Assembly (NCBI RefSeq): GCF_009649685.1
Contig: NZ_WJPK01000003.1
Span: forward strand, 391,921-455,920
Source: Flavobacteriaceae bacterium EG-1
GTDB lineage: Bacteria > Bacteroidota > Bacteroidia > Flavobacteriales > Flavobacteriaceae
Length of the DNA stretch: 64,000 nucleotides
Direction: 5' to 3'
Notes under the pieces: generated by a model
What the model was told of the DNA's origin: nothing
Databases searched by the model: none
Seen by the model: only the letters and a program-made list of their open reading frames with translations
Made by a program: the position numbers and the translations under genes
Shown: piece after piece, positions 9,000 through 18,157 of the stretch
How positions within the stretch are numbered: the stretch's first letter is position 1
How the letters are laid out: each line of letters begins with the position of its first letter

Positions 9000-10064
9000 A
9001 TGGAGCAAAAAGCACTTACTGAAAAAGCCATTGAACTCTTAAAGGAATTAATTTCTATTCAATCTTTTTCATCAGAAGAAGACAAAACTGCCGATGCCAT
9101 TGAAAAATGGTTTCAAGCTTTTGATATTCCTTTTAAACGAAAAATTAATAATGTCTTTGCTGTAAATAAATATTTTGATGAAAGCAAACCTACATTATTA
9201 TTAAACTCGCATCACGATACGGTAAAACCGAATCAAGCCTACACGAAAGACCCATTTCATCCACATATTGAAAATGGAAAGTTATATGGATTAGGTAGTA
9301 ATGACGCTGGTGGATGCTTAGTATCCTTACTAGCCACTTTCACTCATTTTTATGAAAGTGAAAGTTTAAACCATAATATATTAATGGTAGCTTCTATGGA
9401 AGAAGAAAGTGCTGGCAACAATAGTTTACGAGGCTTATTACCAGACCTTCCTAATATTGATGTGGCTATCGTTGGCGAACCCACTTTACTAGATTTAGCA
9501 ATAGCTGAAAAGGGATTGATTGTTTTTGATGCGGTTGTAAAAGGTACTCCTTCCCACGCTGCACATCCAAATACTGACAATGCTATTTACAATACTATTG
9601 AAGTTTTAGAATGGTTTAAAAATTATGAGTTCGAAAAAGTATCTGAATCTCTAGGAGCAGTTAAATTAACGGTCACTCAGATTAATGCTGGTAGTCAACA
9701 TAATGTAGTTCCATCTCAAGTAGATTTAGTAATTGATGTTCGCGTAAATGACAAATACACCAATGCAGAAATTGCAGAAATTTTAAAGCTTGAGGCGCCT
9801 TGCGAGCTTAAAGAACGTTCATTGCGATTGAATTCCTCAGCGATTGATAAGAACCATCCTCTGGTTAAATCAGGCATTAAATTAGGTAGAAAAACCTATG
9901 GCTCTCCTACCCTTTCTGATCAAGCTGCATTAAACTGTCAGTCTTTAAAATTAGGACCAGGTGACAGCACACGTTCACATTCAGCAGATGAATATATTTA
10001 TGTGCATGAAATTGAAGAGGGAATTGATTTGTACATTAAAATTTTAGAAGGATTTTTGCACTAA
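9000..10064 (+). CDS. argE: M20-family N-acylcitrulline/N-acylornithine deacylase
   Basis: Zinc metallopeptidase-fold deacylase of 354 residues that removes the acyl group; in a pathway with an acylornithine transcarbamylase the substrate is expected to be N-acylcitrulline. Visible metal and catalytic residues are H72 and D73 in SHHDT, D102 in GSNDAGG, the glutamate pair E135-E136 and E160 in GEP, followed by a dimerisation (lid) domain beginning near the SHAAHP stretch. It starts one base after argB. The acyl group is not readable from the sequence alone. Confidence 0.9.
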   Translation: MEQKALTEKAIELLKELISIQSFSSEEDKTADAIEKWFQAFDIPFKRKINNVFAVNKYFDESKPTLLLNSHHDTVKPNQAYTKDPFHPHIENGKLYGLGSNDAGGCLVSLLATFTHFYESESLNHNILMVASMEEESAGNNSLRGLLPDLPNIDVAIVGEPTLLDLAIAEKGLIVFDAVVKGTPSHAAHPNTDNAIYNTIEVLEWFKNYEFEKVSESLGAVKLTVTQINAGSQHNVVPSQVDLVIDVRVNDKYTNAEIAEILKLEAPCELKERSLRLNSSAIDKNHPLVKSGIKLGRKTYGSPTLSDQAALNCQSLKLGPGDSTRSHSADEYIYVHEIEEGIDLYIKILEGFLH

Positions 10065-10128
10065 TTAAAAAACAGAATTTAATAAGCAAATTTAAAGTTG
10101 TTTATTGCCAAATAGTAAACTGACACAT

Positions 10129-11409
10129 ATGAAACTTTGGGACAAAGGCTTTAGCACGGATAAAAAAATCGACCATTTCACTGTAGGAAATGATCGTGAA
10201 CTTGATTTGCATTTAGCAAAATATGATGTTATGGCCTCACGTGCTCATGCTAAAATGTTAGGAAAAATTGGGCTTTTAACGGCAACAGAAACTAAAAATC
10301 TGGTTGCTGAACTAGACCAACTTACAAAAAGAATTAAAAATGGCACCTTTACAATTGAAGACAATTTTGAAGACATGCATTCCAAAATTGAATATCAATT
10401 AACGTTAGCCTTGGGTGATACGGGGAAGAAAATTCACACAGCACGATCAAGAAATGATCAAGTTTTGGTGGCGATGCATTTGTATCTTAAAGATGAACTA
10501 TCTGAAATAAAATCGCAAACGAAAATACTTTTCGATCTACTGTTAAATTTAGCCGATAAGCATAAGAATGTTTTACTACCAGGTTATACACATTTGCAAA
10601 TTGCAATGCCTTCTTCCTTTGGTTTATGGTTTTCAGCTTACGCAGAAAGCCTAATTGACGACCTTTATTTTATAGATGCTGCCTATAAAGTAGCCAATCA
10701 AAATCCTTTAGGAAGTGCTGCTGGCTATGGTAGTTCTTTCCCAATAGACAGAACTTACACTACTAAAGAAATGGATTTTGAAACCATGAAATATAATGTT
10801 GTTGCTGCACAAATGGGACGTGGTAAAGTTGAAAAAGCTACAGCATTCGGAATGGCTAATATTGCAGCAACCTTATCAAAAATGGCAATGGATATTTGTT
10901 TGTATATGAGTCAGAATTTCGATTTTATTTCTTTTCCTGATGAATTAACGACAGGAAGTAGCATTATGCCGCATAAAAAAAATCCTGATGTTTTTGAATT
11001 AGTCAGAGGTAAATGCAACAAACTACAGGCAGTACCCAATCAACTAACATTAGTTATTAATAATTTACCTAGTGGTTATCATAGAGATTTACAATTAGTA
11101 AAAGAAATAATAGTGCCTGCAATTCAAGAAATGAAAGCTTGTCTAGAAATTTTAACCTTTAGTCTTAAAGAAATTCGTGTTAATGAAGGAATACTAGAAG
11201 ACTCGAAATACGATTACCTCTTTAGTGTAGATACTTTAAACGAGTTAGTGCAAAACGGAATGCCTTTTCGTGATGCTTATAAAAAAATGGGGAAAGAAAT
11301 TAATGAGGGTACTTTTAGTCCTAAAAGAGATATCAAGCACACGCACGAAGGTAGTTTAGGACAGTTGTGTTTGAATGAGATTCGCGAGAAGATGAACAAG
11401 ATTTTATAA
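10129..11409 (+). CDS. argH: Argininosuccinate lyase
   Basis: Cleaves argininosuccinate into arginine and fumarate, last step of the pathway. The fumarase/aspartase signature GSSIMPHKKNP is present, together with the HTARSRNDQV and GYTHLQIAMPSSFG stretches. I place the start at the ATG at 10129 (426 residues, MKLWDKGFS); the frame is open to a TTG at 10105, but family proteins begin at LWDKGF. A 64-base gap separates it from argE. It is the last gene of the biosynthetic operon; the following peptidase has its own 45-base leader. Confidence 0.94.
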   Translation: MKLWDKGFSTDKKIDHFTVGNDRELDLHLAKYDVMASRAHAKMLGKIGLLTATETKNLVAELDQLTKRIKNGTFTIEDNFEDMHSKIEYQLTLALGDTGKKIHTARSRNDQVLVAMHLYLKDELSEIKSQTKILFDLLLNLADKHKNVLLPGYTHLQIAMPSSFGLWFSAYAESLIDDLYFIDAAYKVANQNPLGSAAGYGSSFPIDRTYTTKEMDFETMKYNVVAAQMGRGKVEKATAFGMANIAATLSKMAMDICLYMSQNFDFISFPDELTTGSSIMPHKKNPDVFELVRGKCNKLQAVPNQLTLVINNLPSGYHRDLQLVKEIIVPAIQEMKACLEILTFSLKEIRVNEGILEDSKYDYLFSVDTLNELVQNGMPFRDAYKKMGKEINEGTFSPKRDIKHTHEGSLGQLCLNEIREKMNKIL

Positions 11410-11454
11410 CAAAATACCATTCCGATAATTTATACAACTGAAAAATAAAACTAT

Positions 11455-13038
11455 ATGAAAAAGCACTATTTATTCATCGTATTTATTCTATCGGTAATAT
11501 TTGCGAATGCTCAAGACACATATCAGAGAAATTCATCAGCTGATGTACAAGGATATGTTTTCAGTTTATTACTTAATGATGAAAATAATGTAATAAATGG
11601 TGAAGCAGAAATTAGTGTTTTATTCAATGATAACATTAATGATTTTAGTTTAGATCTTGTTTCTAAATCAGATACTTACGGTATGCAAATAACTGATGTA
11701 TTTGAGGATAGTCTCAAAGCGGATTACAGTTACGTGGGTAATAAATTAAAAATTACCCCAAATAATTCTACAACTAAAAAGCGTGTATACAAAGTTCGTT
11801 ATTATGGTATTCCTGAGCGTGGATTGGTAATTGACACCACTAAATTTGGTCAACGTTCATTCTTCGGAGATAATTGGCCTAACCTTGCAAGACACTGGCT
11901 ACCGTCAGTTGACCACCCATCAGACAAGGCAACTATCGAATTTAGAATTACGACTCCAGACCACTATGATGTTGTCGCCACGGGTGAAAAAATTGAAGAA
12001 AGTAATTTAAAGAATGGTTTCAAATTAACAACTTATAAAGAAACGGCTCCAGTACCTATGAAAGTTGTAACTATTGGAGTAACTGAATTTGCTAGTAGGT
12101 TATTAGATGAAGTAGAAGGTATTCCTGTATCAGCCTGGGTATATCCGGAAAATAGATTGGATGGGTTTTCAGATTACAGCGTAGCTACTAATGTTCTACA
12201 ATATTTTATAGATAATATTGGACCTTATTCTTATGCTAAATTGGCAAACATGCAAGCAAAAACCCAATGGGGCGGATTAGAGAATGCAGGGACTATCTCC
12301 TATTTTGAAAATTCGGTAACCGGTAAAAATGAAGTTGAAGGACTCATTGCTCACGAAATTGCGCATCAATGGTTTGGTAATTCCGCTACGGAAAACGACT
12401 GGAACCACGTTTGGCTAAGCGAGGGTTTTGCAACATACTTTGCAATTCTATATCAGGAAGGTGTTTATGGTGATCAAAAACGAAAAGAAGAATTAGCCCT
12501 AGATCGAAATCAAATAATTGCTTATTATGCTAAAAATCCTGCTCCAATAGTTGACCCTAGCATTTCAGACCCAATGAAGGTTTTAAGTGTAAACACTTAT
12601 CAAAAAGCAGGTTGGGTTTTAAATATGTTACGTCACAAATTAGGGAATGAAACATTTTGGAAAGGCATAAAGGCATATTACGCTAAGTTTCAGAATTCAA
12701 ACGCAATGACGGCAGATTTTCAAAAAGTAATGGAAGAGGCATCTGGTGAAAATCTTGAAACCTTTTTTCAACAATGGATATTCACCAAAGGTTATCCTCA
12801 GCTAAAATGGGATTGGGCATATAAAAAAGGAAAAATTCAAATCAATATCAATCAAATTCAAGACCACGAAATTTTTACTTTTCCTTTGGAAATCGCTGTT
12901 ACCACAAAAGGTGTTTCAAAACTTGAAACTATTAACGTAGATTCTAAAACAAAAACTTTTTCTATCGCTGTTGATTCAAAACCAGATTCGGTAATACTTG
13001 ATCCAAATTTTTGGTTGCTTTTTGAGGAAAAACAATAA
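11455..13038 (+). CDS. Secreted M1-family (aminopeptidase N-like) metallopeptidase
   Basis: Exported zinc aminopeptidase of 527 residues. A signal peptide covers about residues 1-19 (cleavage before Q20). The substrate-anchoring GGLEN motif is at 273-277, and the zinc site is HEIAH at 300-304 with the third ligand E323 in WLSEGFATYF. The C-terminal ERAP-like helical domain of long M1 enzymes is absent, so this is a short form. No T9SS sorting domain is visible; the protein is likely periplasmic. It converges with the next gene on the minus strand, with 23 bases between stops. Substrate is probably general peptides. Confidence 0.9.
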   Translation: MKKHYLFIVFILSVIFANAQDTYQRNSSADVQGYVFSLLLNDENNVINGEAEISVLFNDNINDFSLDLVSKSDTYGMQITDVFEDSLKADYSYVGNKLKITPNNSTTKKRVYKVRYYGIPERGLVIDTTKFGQRSFFGDNWPNLARHWLPSVDHPSDKATIEFRITTPDHYDVVATGEKIEESNLKNGFKLTTYKETAPVPMKVVTIGVTEFASRLLDEVEGIPVSAWVYPENRLDGFSDYSVATNVLQYFIDNIGPYSYAKLANMQAKTQWGGLENAGTISYFENSVTGKNEVEGLIAHEIAHQWFGNSATENDWNHVWLSEGFATYFAILYQEGVYGDQKRKEELALDRNQIIAYYAKNPAPIVDPSISDPMKVLSVNTYQKAGWVLNMLRHKLGNETFWKGIKAYYAKFQNSNAMTADFQKVMEEASGENLETFFQQWIFTKGYPQLKWDWAYKKGKIQININQIQDHEIFTFPLEIAVTTKGVSKLETINVDSKTKTFSIAVDSKPDSVILDPNFWLLFEEKQ

Positions 13039-13061
13039 TCTGAATCCCTATTAATTATTGT

Positions 13062-14129
13062 TCAAATCTTATTATACCAAAGTAGCTTATGAATAAATTC
13101 TAATTTGTTTTTTACAGACTCTGAAATAACGAATGGATACGGATCACTTTCACCCATAGAACGGTTCATACTATTCATTGCAAAAAGTAGAGGAATACCA
13201 GTATCTAAGATTACTTTGAAATCCTTTTCTAAATACGGATCAAATGTGGCATTCATGCCTAATTTATTTTCGCCTGTAAGTTTAGGGTTAATTTGTAATC
13301 CAAAATTATATGCTGTTTCAAGTGCATCCATTAGGTGCAAATAATGAGACCACGTTTCTGCCCAATCTTCCCAAGCATGTGAGGAGGCATATTTACTTAT
13401 ATATGTAGTTTGCCAATTTAATTGTGGCCCATTTGAATAATAATTGCTTAATGCGTCTGCGTAAGAAAAGGTTTCATTACCAAATACATTTCTAAAATTT
13501 TGAAGCTGTTGAAAATCATCACGGATTAACCTATCCCAGAAATAATGCCCCACTTCATGCCTAAAATGCCCTAGTAATGTTCTATACCGCTCTTCCATTT
13601 GCTGTTTTATTTGCTCTCGTATTACATCATCCGCTTCGGATATTAAAATAGTTATCACACCATTAGCATGTCCAGTTTTCACTCCCTTTGAAGCGTGGTC
13701 CAAATCTTCTTGAGACAAAAAATCGAACGACAGTCCGCTCTGTTGGTCTTCGGTTTTACTAACAACGGGTAGTCTTAATCGTAATAATTGATAAACCAAT
13801 CTATGTTTAGCATATTCTATTTTACGCCAATGTTCAAAATTTTGATCATCACTTAAGTCGGGTATAGTCCTATTTAAAGAACATGCTAAGCAAAATTCAC
13901 CAAGTTGTTCCTTTTTAACTAGCCAGTTACATGTGCCAAGTAAATTATTAGCGCAATATTTATAATCTACACCATCTAATTCTTTAAGATTCCACTCTTG
14001 AAGGTTTGGGTTTAAAGCAACCATTTGATTATAATAAGAAGAATAGCCTAAAAAATACCCACAACTAATACACGTATTGTTCTCAAAAACAACAGTGTGA
14101 TTGCAGTTGGAACATTGAAACAATTTCAT
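13062..14129 (-). CDS. Putative zinc-binding metallopeptidase (Peptidase_Mx/COG4307 type) with zinc ribbon
   Basis: Cytosolic protein of 355 residues without signal peptide. An N-terminal zinc ribbon has cysteine pairs at 6/9 and 20/23, and a second cysteine group lies at 67, 80 and 83. The metallopeptidase motif HEVGHYFWD is at 191-199. This matches the family annotated as putative zinc-binding metallopeptidase, whose substrate is unknown. It starts 11 bases after the pseudouridine synthase stop on the same strand, so the two are probably co-transcribed. Confidence 0.82.
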   Translation of the reverse strand: MKLFQCSNCNHTVVFENNTCISCGYFLGYSSYYNQMVALNPNLQEWNLKELDGVDYKYCANNLLGTCNWLVKKEQLGEFCLACSLNRTIPDLSDDQNFEHWRKIEYAKHRLVYQLLRLRLPVVSKTEDQQSGLSFDFLSQEDLDHASKGVKTGHANGVITILISEADDVIREQIKQQMEERYRTLLGHFRHEVGHYFWDRLIRDDFQQLQNFRNVFGNETFSYADALSNYYSNGPQLNWQTTYISKYASSHAWEDWAETWSHYLHLMDALETAYNFGLQINPKLTGENKLGMNATFDPYLEKDFKVILDTGIPLLFAMNSMNRSMGESDPYPFVISESVKNKLEFIHKLLWYNKI

Positions 14130-14140
14130 AGTTGATTAAC

Positions 14141-14989
14141 TTATTTAATCATATTCAGATTAATCAATTCCTGATCCGTCAAATAACGCCAATGCCCTCG
14201 AGGTAAATCTTTCTTAGTTAAACCAGCATAAGAAACACGGTCAATTTTCACAATTTCATAATCTAAATGCTCAAAAATGCGTTCAACTATCTTATTCTTT
14301 GTACTATAAATTTCGATTCCTACTTCTCTTTTAGGTGCATTTTCAATAAAACTTATTTCTTGTACGCGAACTGGTTTCTCTTCAAGCGTGATACCCTCTT
14401 GTATCTTCTTCATATCAGCACTACGTAAATCTTTGTTGAGCACCACATGATATATTTTACGGAGTCCATTTTTTGGACTTTTCAAACGCTTTGTTAAATC
14501 ACCATCATTGGTAAATAAAAGGAGCCCTGTGGCTTCTTTATCCATTTTATCAACGGGTAATAATGGCGTTTTCGAAGCATTAGAAATAAGGCCCGAAACA
14601 TTTCGACGTCCTCTCGTATCTCTTACTGTTGTTGTAAAATCTTTAGGTTTATTGAGCAGTACATATTCCTTTTTTACCGGATTAAGCAAACGACCATCAA
14701 ACTTTACTTCATCAGTCAATTTCACCTTATAGCCCATTTCTGTAATGGTTTTACCATTAACAGTAACACTACCTGCGGAGATATAAATATCTGCGTCGCG
14801 ACGCGAGCAAACACCGGAATTAGATACGTATTTATTTAAACGGACCAAATCAGGATTACTAGGTTGCTTTGACGCAGAAGCTGCATTCACTTTTGTTTTT
14901 GGCTTATTAGAGCCTTTCTTTCTAAACCCTCCTGTATGCTTTCCTGCTGATTTTTTATTCTGGTCAGAATTAAACTTACTCATAATCAT
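14141..14989 (-). CDS. rRNA pseudouridine synthase (RluB/RsuA-like)
   Basis: Isomerises uridine in rRNA. The order is a basic low-complexity N-terminal tail (about residues 1-45), an S4 RNA-binding domain at about 48-95, then the catalytic domain with the active-site aspartate D150 in PVDKMDKEATGLLL. The usual GRLD form of the motif is DKMD here, but the aspartate is kept. Two starts are possible, 14989 and 14983 (MIM); the -7-like box at 14998-15005 would leave almost no leader for 14989, which favours 14983. Exact rRNA target (RluB, RluF or RsuA type) is not decided. Confidence 0.88.
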   Translation of the reverse strand: MIMSKFNSDQNKKSAGKHTGGFRKKGSNKPKTKVNAASASKQPSNPDLVRLNKYVSNSGVCSRRDADIYISAGSVTVNGKTITEMGYKVKLTDEVKFDGRLLNPVKKEYVLLNKPKDFTTTVRDTRGRRNVSGLISNASKTPLLPVDKMDKEATGLLLFTNDGDLTKRLKSPKNGLRKIYHVVLNKDLRSADMKKIQEGITLEEKPVRVQEISFIENAPKREVGIEIYSTKNKIVERIFEHLDYEIVKIDRVSYAGLTKKDLPRGHWRYLTDQELINLNMIK

Positions 14990-14997
14990 AATTTTTG

Positions 14998-15005
14998 CAA
15001 AGGTA
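14998..15005 (-). promoter_or_regulatory. Bacteroidota -7 box TACCTTTG upstream of the pseudouridine synthase
   Basis: Read on the minus strand this is TACCTTTG, a perfect TAnnTTTG match 8-14 bases before the possible starts. A TTG at standard spacing upstream is not obvious. Confidence 0.4.
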
Positions 15006-15095
15006 GCTTTAATCTTTTAACAAGTATGAGCAAAACTCTGTATTATAACAGTTAATAAAAGCTGTTAGCAGATTATTTCAGAACTACTAGAATAC

Positions 15096-16016
15096 CTAAA
15101 TAATATTCCACTGTTGAAAGCGATTAAGAATCATATCAATATCAATTAAGAGAATACTAAACACACCAATGATAATTATTAGCTTTAGTATGTTATGCAG
15201 ACCAACGTAATGAAGCTTGGTATGTGCTTTCCATAACATAATAAGAAAAACCACCAACAAGGCAACGCATCCTAAGAAATAAATATACATATAACCCACA
15301 TCAAAATACTTAATGAGCAATAGTGCAGGTATAATGGTTAATGCCACTAAAAAGCTAATACAGTACTTTGAAAAGCGATGTCCGTAAATTATGGGTACGG
15401 TTTTATAATTCTGTGCCAAATCACCAGCAATATTCTCTAAATCTTTAATCATTTCACGCATAAGAATTAATAAAAAGAGGAATATAGCATGTACAAAAAT
15501 CACAAGTTCAAAATTCTTATAATACACAAAAACAGCAAAAAATGGAGCTATAGATAAGGTTGCCGAAACAAAATTACCAACGAAAGGAATTCGTTTGAGC
15601 TTATGCGAATAAAACCAAATTCCGAATATATAAGCCGAAAAGAACAGCACAGCTCTAAAAGACACATAACTTGCTGCAAAAACTGCTAAGAAGTTGAGAA
15701 TAAAATAAGTAGTAAGTTTAAATCGTTGGCTAACCAAACGATCCAACATGCTTTTTCTAGGCTTATTTATAAGGTCTTTTTCTGCATCATAAAAATTGTT
15801 TATAATATAACCACTAGCAATTACCAGGGCCGAAGCCACAACTATTAAAAAAAGATTTAAATCGAAAATAACTTTTCTGAGTGGTAGATGGTGAGCCAAA
15901 ATATAAATTGCAGCCAAATATTGAGCCAGTACAATCATTAAAATATTGTAACCTCTAACCACAGAAAACAGACTCAATAACTTTAAAAGTAAGAGCTTGT
16001 TTTTTCTACTAAGCAT
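15096..16016 (-). CDS. UbiA-family prenyltransferase (geranylgeranylglycerol-phosphate geranylgeranyltransferase-like)
   Basis: Polytopic membrane protein of 306 residues. The first aspartate-rich motif is N73-x3-D77-x3-D81 (NNFYDAEKD) and a second stands in DLENIAGDLAQN, as required for Mg2+-dependent prenyl transfer. It follows mvaD and mevalonate kinase in the same direction, ten bases after the latter, which ties it to isoprenoid supply. Homologues in Flavobacteriia are commonly annotated as geranylgeranylglycerol-phosphate geranylgeranyltransferases; a menaquinone or haem prenyltransferase is the alternative. Substrate is not settled by sequence reading. Confidence 0.8.
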   Translation of the reverse strand: MLSRKNKLLLLKLLSLFSVVRGYNILMIVLAQYLAAIYILAHHLPLRKVIFDLNLFLIVVASALVIASGYIINNFYDAEKDLINKPRKSMLDRLVSQRFKLTTYFILNFLAVFAASYVSFRAVLFFSAYIFGIWFYSHKLKRIPFVGNFVSATLSIAPFFAVFVYYKNFELVIFVHAIFLFLLILMREMIKDLENIAGDLAQNYKTVPIIYGHRFSKYCISFLVALTIIPALLLIKYFDVGYMYIYFLGCVALLVVFLIMLWKAHTKLHYVGLHNILKLIIIIGVFSILLIDIDMILNRFQQWNII

Positions 16017-16025
16017 TTGATGATT

Positions 16026-16964
16026 TTAGAAGTTATAAACCACTTCTAAGTTGTAGTCTTTCAACGCTTTTTTAGCCTGATCAAAGTCTTGTGTAAAACC
16101 TAAAATATAACCGCCACCTCCAGAACCACAGAGCTTTAAGTAGTATTCATTAGTTTCAATACCGCGTTGCCAAAGTTCGTGAAACTTTGTAGGTATCATT
16201 GGTTTAAAATTATCGAGAACAACATGAGATAATTGCTTCAAATTACCAAATAGCGACTTCACGTTTCCATTCACAAAATCATCCACACACGCATCAGTAT
16301 GTTTTATAAACTGGTCTTTTAACATATTACGGAAACCCTCTTGCTTCATTTTCTCCATAAAGAGTTGCACCATAGGTGCCGTTTCCCCAGTTGAACCACT
16401 ATCTAATAAAAACACAGCACCTTTACCTTCGGTATTTTGAGAAGGTAAACTAGTAGACTCAATATTATCTTTGGAATTAATTAGTATAGGCAGGCTTAAA
16501 TAACTATTTAAAGGATCTAAACCGGAAGACTTTCCATGAAAGAATGATTCCATTTTACCAAAAATGGTTTTTAATACTAGAAGTTTTTCTCTAGTAAGAT
16601 TCTCTAGAACCGTAATTTTATTTTGGGCATATTTGTCATAAATCGCTGCCACTAAAGCTCCACTACTACCTACGCCATATCCTTGTGGTATAGAACTATC
16701 AAAATACATACCTGCTTCAACATCACTCTTTAATGTCTTAAAATCAAAAGAAACCAAATCAGGACTATTCTTTTGTATCATTTCAAGATAACCAACAAAT
16801 TCTCTAAGGCTACTGTTTGATTTCTTAGCAACTTCTGAATTATTATCGTCAGCTTTTAATGCACCTTTAAAAAAATTGTACGGTATTGAGAGACCTTTAG
16901 AATCTTTAATGATTCCATATTCACCGAAGAGTAATATTTTTGAATAAAAAAGGGGACCTTTCAT
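16026..16964 (-). CDS. Mevalonate kinase (GHMP kinase)
   Basis: ATP-dependent phosphorylation of mevalonate in the mevalonate route to isopentenyl diphosphate. GHMP features are the N-terminal KILLFGEYGI stretch (about residues 9-18), the ATP loop PQGYGVGSSGALVAA near 92-106 and the C-terminal LCGSGGGGYILGF. Length of 312 residues fits mevalonate kinase. It lies 58 bases downstream of mvaD and ten bases before the UbiA gene. Neighbours support mevalonate over homoserine or galactose as substrate. Confidence 0.85.
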   Translation of the reverse strand: MKGPLFYSKILLFGEYGIIKDSKGLSIPYNFFKGALKADDNNSEVAKKSNSSLREFVGYLEMIQKNSPDLVSFDFKTLKSDVEAGMYFDSSIPQGYGVGSSGALVAAIYDKYAQNKITVLENLTREKLLVLKTIFGKMESFFHGKSSGLDPLNSYLSLPILINSKDNIESTSLPSQNTEGKGAVFLLDSGSTGETAPMVQLFMEKMKQEGFRNMLKDQFIKHTDACVDDFVNGNVKSLFGNLKQLSHVVLDNFKPMIPTKFHELWQRGIETNEYYLKLCGSGGGGYILGFTQDFDQAKKALKDYNLEVVYNF

Positions 16965-17022
16965 AGTTCTTCTAATTTGGGACTATATCATAACGCTTAT
17001 AAGACGAAAATCTGTTAAAAAG

Positions 17023-18105
17023 TTACGCTTTTTTTGCGCCAAAACCAATTTGGTCACAAATATACTGCCCGTTTTCACAATATGCAACCAACTCATTCTT
17101 AATAAATTGGTCTATTATTGACTTTTCAGATTCAGGATACAGTAAATGAACATTGGCACCTGCATCTAACGTAAAACAGACATGAGTTTTAGATTGTACA
17201 CGAAAAGCCCATATTTTATTGATTATTTCAAGCGTATTTGGCTTCATTAGCATAAAATAAGGATGACTTGTCATCATCATAGCATGTAGTGTTAAAGCCT
17301 CACTTTCTACAATTTTTATAAATTCTTTTAGGTTTCCTTCAGCGAAAATATTTTTGAATTTCGATAAATTTTTATGAGCTTGACTAAATCTCTGCTTGGC
17401 AAATGGGTGATTATGCATTAAATCGTGCCCAACAGTACTACTCACCTGCTTTTGCCCTTTGTCTACCAATAAAATAGTATCACAGTAATTTTTAAAAACT
17501 TCATGAACATTAAATGGATATTTTATACCGATTAAATCTGAACTTCCTTCAGTATCTTTATGCATACCCCACTGCACAATGGGCCCTTCTATGCTTCTAG
17601 CGGCACTACCAGAACCTAATCGCGCTAAAAAAGAAGCTTTTTGAATAAAATAATCATCAATCATTGAAGGGTTTAATAGCCTTTCAATATCCATAAGGCA
17701 TAATGCCAATGCACTCATTCCAGATGCTGAAGAAGCTATTCCGCTACTATGTGGAAAAGAATTTGATGTTTCTATTGTAAAATGATATTCCTTTAAGAAC
17801 GGTAAATAATTTTCTATCCTTTTAAAAAATGTGGCAATTTTGGGCTTAAAATCTATCTTAAGTTTTCCTTCAAGCCAAATATCAAAAGAATAATCCTCCA
17901 CAGACTTGACTAATTTTGTAAATTTTAAATTAGTAGTGGTAGTACAATTATCTAGTGTAAAACTTATAGAAGGGTTTGCAGGAATCTGTCCGTCTTTTTT
18001 ACCCCAATATTTTACTAATGCTATATTACTAGGGGATTTCCAAGAAGTTTTTCCATTACTAATTTCATTAGTGTATGGTTTAGGAATAAAATCTTGTTCG
18101 GTCAT
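17023..18105 (-). CDS. mvaD: Diphosphomevalonate decarboxylase
   Basis: ATP-dependent decarboxylation giving isopentenyl diphosphate. The family-defining N-terminal block SNIALVKYWGKKDGQIPANP (about residues 26-45) and the SSGIASSASGMSALA ATP loop are present, with a LDAGANVHLLYPES block near the C-terminus. Length 360 is slightly above the usual 320-340. It is the first gene of the mvaD-kinase-UbiA unit, with a -7-like box 17 bases upstream. No separate phosphomevalonate kinase is in the window, so whether it uses the mono- or diphosphate is open, though the family call favours the diphosphate. Confidence 0.9.
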   Translation of the reverse strand: MTEQDFIPKPYTNEISNGKTSWKSPSNIALVKYWGKKDGQIPANPSISFTLDNCTTTTNLKFTKLVKSVEDYSFDIWLEGKLKIDFKPKIATFFKRIENYLPFLKEYHFTIETSNSFPHSSGIASSASGMSALALCLMDIERLLNPSMIDDYFIQKASFLARLGSGSAARSIEGPIVQWGMHKDTEGSSDLIGIKYPFNVHEVFKNYCDTILLVDKGQKQVSSTVGHDLMHNHPFAKQRFSQAHKNLSKFKNIFAEGNLKEFIKIVESEALTLHAMMMTSHPYFMLMKPNTLEIINKIWAFRVQSKTHVCFTLDAGANVHLLYPESEKSIIDQFIKNELVAYCENGQYICDQIGFGAKKA

Positions 18106-18121
18106 TCTTAAATAGTTTTGG

Positions 18122-18129
18122 CAAAGATA
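18122..18129 (-). promoter_or_regulatory. -7 box TATCTTTG upstream of mvaD
   Basis: Minus-strand TATCTTTG, a perfect TAnnTTTG match 17 bases before the mvaD ATG. No clear -33 TTG at 17-23 bases further upstream. Confidence 0.4.
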
Positions 18130-18157
18130 AGTTTTTGATTATTCTGATTTTATGCTT

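Noticed and set aside
10105-10128. TTG start for argH adding eight residues
   Set aside because: The family begins at MKLWDKGF; the upstream part has no similarity and the ATG at 10129 is in place.
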